NCBI GenBank assembly: GCA_900128395.1
Contig: LT650047.1
Span: 1-10,061, forward strand
DNA: 10,061 nt
Direction of reading: 5' to 3'
DNA from: Stramenopiles sp. TOSAG23-2
Lineage: Eukaryota > Sar
Shown here: piece after piece, positions 8,183 through 10,061 of the stretch
Numbering within the stretch: the first letter of the stretch is position 1
How the letters are laid out: every line of letters begins with the position of its first letter
Made by a program: the position numbers and the translations under genes
Notes under the pieces: generated by a model
What the model was told of the DNA's origin: nothing
Seen by the model: only the letters and a program-made list of their open reading frames with translations
Databases searched by the model: none

Positions 8183-9448
8183 TTACTTTTTCTGACAACC
8201 TTTACCATCTTCACACGTTTCCCCACTTAAACAGCATGATGTTTCCGCACATTCTTTTGGTTTCCAAAACTTCTTTTTTCCACAACAACATGTTGAGCCT
8301 TTCGGACAAAAGGTCGCATCAGAATTAGGATCGTATGTTCCTGCTGCACATTTTAATTCAGGTGCAGGTGGCTTAGTTGGTTTTGGACCAGGTTGTGGAT
8401 AAACAGCTTTACAAGCGATGCAATCAAGGTTCTCACCAATTTTCATTCGAACATAACCATTTTCTCCCCAACCCAAACCCCAAGAATTCTTTACAATATA
8501 ATATTGTTCTTTTGCATTAGTAACATTGTAACCAACAGCTAGTACGGAATGGTCAATACGTTGTTCCCCTCCACCACAATCTTCATCAAGAATACCGCCA
8601 CCATAATTCATAAATGCATCACAATTAGCATCAATCGAAACGCTGACTGGTTGCATGACTAAAGCATCACGTAAACCAACTTCATCACCATCCGTTATAT
8701 TAGCATAACTTAAAATCGATGCAACTTTTTCAAATTTCTCTTTTGCTGCATTGCAATCATCTGATAAATATGGCCAGTCGCTTTCACTATCAATTCCACC
8801 ATTTTTAATAATATGATCAAAACATAGCCATGGATATCCGCCTTGGCAACCAAATGTACCAGGAGTACATTCAAGACATTGATCGACACTATAACCTTCA
8901 TTTATATCTGATGTATTCCATTTGAAATTTTCTTGAATTGATACGGCACCTTCAATCGCTCCAATAGCAGAGAATGCCCAACAAGATCCACATTGTCCTT
9001 GATTTTTAATGCTGGATACTCTTCCATGCAAGCGCCAATCAATTGCAGAAACATTTTTACTTTTACCATAATGACTTGGTTTAGTGTTTTTAGCAGTTGT
9101 TGTTGTCGTCGTTTTTTTAACATTATTATTTGCTGACAAAGTGCCTCCACTTAATTGTTTTTTTTCCTCTAAAGTATTTGCAGCAAATTCATTTAAACGC
9201 ATATAATATGTTGATATACCTACATCATATTTTTTAGTATTATGTTCCTCAATAATACGTTTTGTATTACAAAACAATTCTTTCCGTAATTCTCTTTCAG
9301 ATTCTGTTGCGCTTAATAAATGGTTTTGTCCATGTTTCTTGGCCCATACATCAAAATTTAAAAAGGAGCATTCTTCAGCATTTACAATAATGGATGGGAT
9401 TGATAATAAAAACAATGTTATCAATAATGTAGAAAATACTTTAATCAT
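8183..9448 (-). CDS. Papain-family (C1A) cysteine protease with granulin-like tail
   Basis: A 421-residue secreted or vacuolar endopeptidase precursor. A signal peptide covers about 1-24 (hydrophobic core STLLITLFLLSIPSIIV). The I29-type propeptide spans about 30-125 and has an ERFNIN-like helix (E51, R55, F59, I66, N70; the first Asn position is Thr62) and LNEFAANT (85-92). The mature enzyme begins near 133. The oxyanion Gln150 and catalytic Cys156 lie in NQGQCGSCWAFS, His300 in IDHSVLAVGY, and Asn321 in KNSWGLGWGENGY; CQGGYPW (201-207) is also typical. So the active site is intact. A Pro/Lys hinge (351-365) leads to a Cys-rich tail (367-421) with 10 cysteines opening FCPKGSTCCC, like the first half of plant granulin domains but shorter. 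N-glycosylation sequons lie at 132, 178, 250 and 308. A Thr run (113-118) lies in the propeptide. There is no intron. Likely lysosomal/vacuolar protein turnover (inference). Confidence 0.97.
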   Translation of the reverse strand: MIKVFSTLLITLFLLSIPSIIVNAEECSFLNFDVWAKKHGQNHLLSATESERELRKELFCNTKRIIEEHNTKKYDVGISTYYMRLNEFAANTLEEKKQLSGGTLSANNNVKKTTTTTTAKNTKPSHYGKSKNVSAIDWRLHGRVSSIKNQGQCGSCWAFSAIGAIEGAVSIQENFKWNTSDINEGYSVDQCLECTPGTFGCQGGYPWLCFDHIIKNGGIDSESDWPYLSDDCNAAKEKFEKVASILSYANITDGDEVGLRDALVMQPVSVSIDANCDAFMNYGGGILDEDCGGGEQRIDHSVLAVGYNVTNAKEQYYIVKNSWGLGWGENGYVRMKIGENLDCIACKAVYPQPGPKPTKPPAPELKCAAGTYDPNSDATFCPKGSTCCCGKKKFWKPKECAETSCCLSGETCEDGKGCQKK

Positions 9449-9867
9449 ATTTTCTATTTATGTTCTGGTTGTATAATTCTTAGAAAAAATATTGTCTTAT
9501 GATTCGTTATGAAATGATCTAATATGTCCGGAATGCCACCAATGATGGTAGTTGTCTTCGTCTATATCCAAAAAAAATCAAAAAAATATTGTTTTGCTGT
9601 CGGTTTGCACGTTTTATTCGATTTTTTATAGAGTTTTTTGTGTTTTTTTATTATTATTTTTTCGTGCTGAAAAGTTCGTTACCTGGTACAGTACAGTAAA
9701 GAAGATGGAATTATTGGCAGGGAAAAAAAATTTAAAAAAAACAACCAATTTTTGAGCGAGAAAGGCCGAAAAGTGATGAGCAAATATACAAGATCCTTAT
9801 TTTTGAGGATTTGTTTAATATTTCATACTCTATAAAGTATGTACTTCAAAAATGGCTATTATATTAA

Positions 9868-9926
9868 GGGAAATTATTTTAATAAGTTTCTCTCCTCGAT
9901 GCTATTCCCATGTAAAATAATTTCCC
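9868..9926. repeat. Inverted repeat, 14-bp perfect arms, 31-nt loop
   Basis: GGGAAATTATTTTA (9868-9881) and TAAAATAATTTCCC (9913-9926). Two smaller inverted repeats precede it: ATCCTTA/TGAGGAT with one wobble (9793-9810) and CATACT/AGTATG (9824-9841). There is no nearby gene end for them to terminate. Confidence 0.8.
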
Positions 9927-10048
9927 AGAATCTGCCAATTATATATATATGGAGTAGAAAGAGGATATTTTATTTTTATTTTTTATACTTTTTATACAAA
10001 ATATATGTGTTCGTGTGTGTGTAGATTCGTGTGGAAAGCTTTATCTCT

Positions 10049-10061
10049 CCCCCCCCCCCCC
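10049..10061. repeat. Homopolymer run of 13 C at the window edge
   Basis: Thirteen C in a row end the window, striking in such AT-rich DNA. It may be a genuine poly-C tract or a place where an assembly stopped. Confidence 0.9.

Larger units (their letters stand above)
9449..10061. other. Non-coding region upstream of the protease, with hairpins and a poly-C edge
   Basis: This 613-base stretch should contain the protease promoter. Two plus-strand frames (9552-9755 and 9839-10024) are Phe/Tyr/Lys-rich products of AT-rich DNA with no recognisable domain. It contains TACCTGGTACAGT (9680-9692), three inverted repeats (9793-9810, 9824-9841, 9868-9926), T- and GT-rich runs, and the terminal C run. 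Confidence 0.6.

Noticed and set aside
9552-10024. Two plus-strand frames (9552-9755, 9839-10024)
   Set aside because: Phe/Lys/Tyr-rich with no signal or domain; the second contains the 14-bp-arm inverted repeat. A partial gene running off the edge is not supported.

Overview
The window is strongly AT-rich nuclear DNA of a eukaryote. It has short GT-AG introns with GTAAG donors, long intergenic AT microsatellites, Asn/Gln/Ser homopolymer runs inside proteins, and AATAAA-type signals after stop codons. Four genes are recognisable and all use the standard genetic code. The style suggests a protist, perhaps a stramenopile or another flagellate, but the lineage cannot be fixed from this window. 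The CCDC77 orthologue points to an organism that makes, or recently made, centrioles and flagella.

Layout: 1-292 is AT-rich sequence downstream of the first gene. 293-3470 (minus) encodes APC4, a scaffold subunit of the anaphase-promoting complex. It looks like two separate open frames, but a 118-nt phase-2 intron (2229-2346) joins them into one 1019-residue protein. 3471-4076 is the divergent promoter region. 4077-5900 (plus) encodes a full-length coiled-coil protein of the CCDC77 family. 5901-6186 is a convergent 3' region. 6187-7669 (minus) encodes a TRAIP/NOPO-type RING E3 ubiquitin ligase, again two frames joined by an intron (7017-7092, 76 nt, phase 1), giving 468 residues. 7670-8182 is intergenic and holds a row of near-perfect inverted repeats. 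8183-9448 (minus) is an intronless secreted or vacuolar papain-family (C1A) cysteine protease with a shortened granulin-like tail. 9449-10061 is non-coding, with more hairpins and a 13-base C run at the very edge.

Three of the four genes belong to cell division: APC4 (mitotic exit ubiquitination), TRAIP (mitotic replisome disassembly and interstrand-crosslink signalling) and CCDC77 (centrosome/basal body). The protease is unrelated. This may be coincidence. However, short motifs are shared upstream of three genes (TACCAGG) and downstream of three genes (CGTATTTT), and two hairpin clusters bracket the protease gene. I see no transposase, viral gene, CRISPR array, tRNA or rRNA. Nothing here is clearly a new multi-gene system; the most unexplained signals are the intergenic palindromes and shared short motifs.
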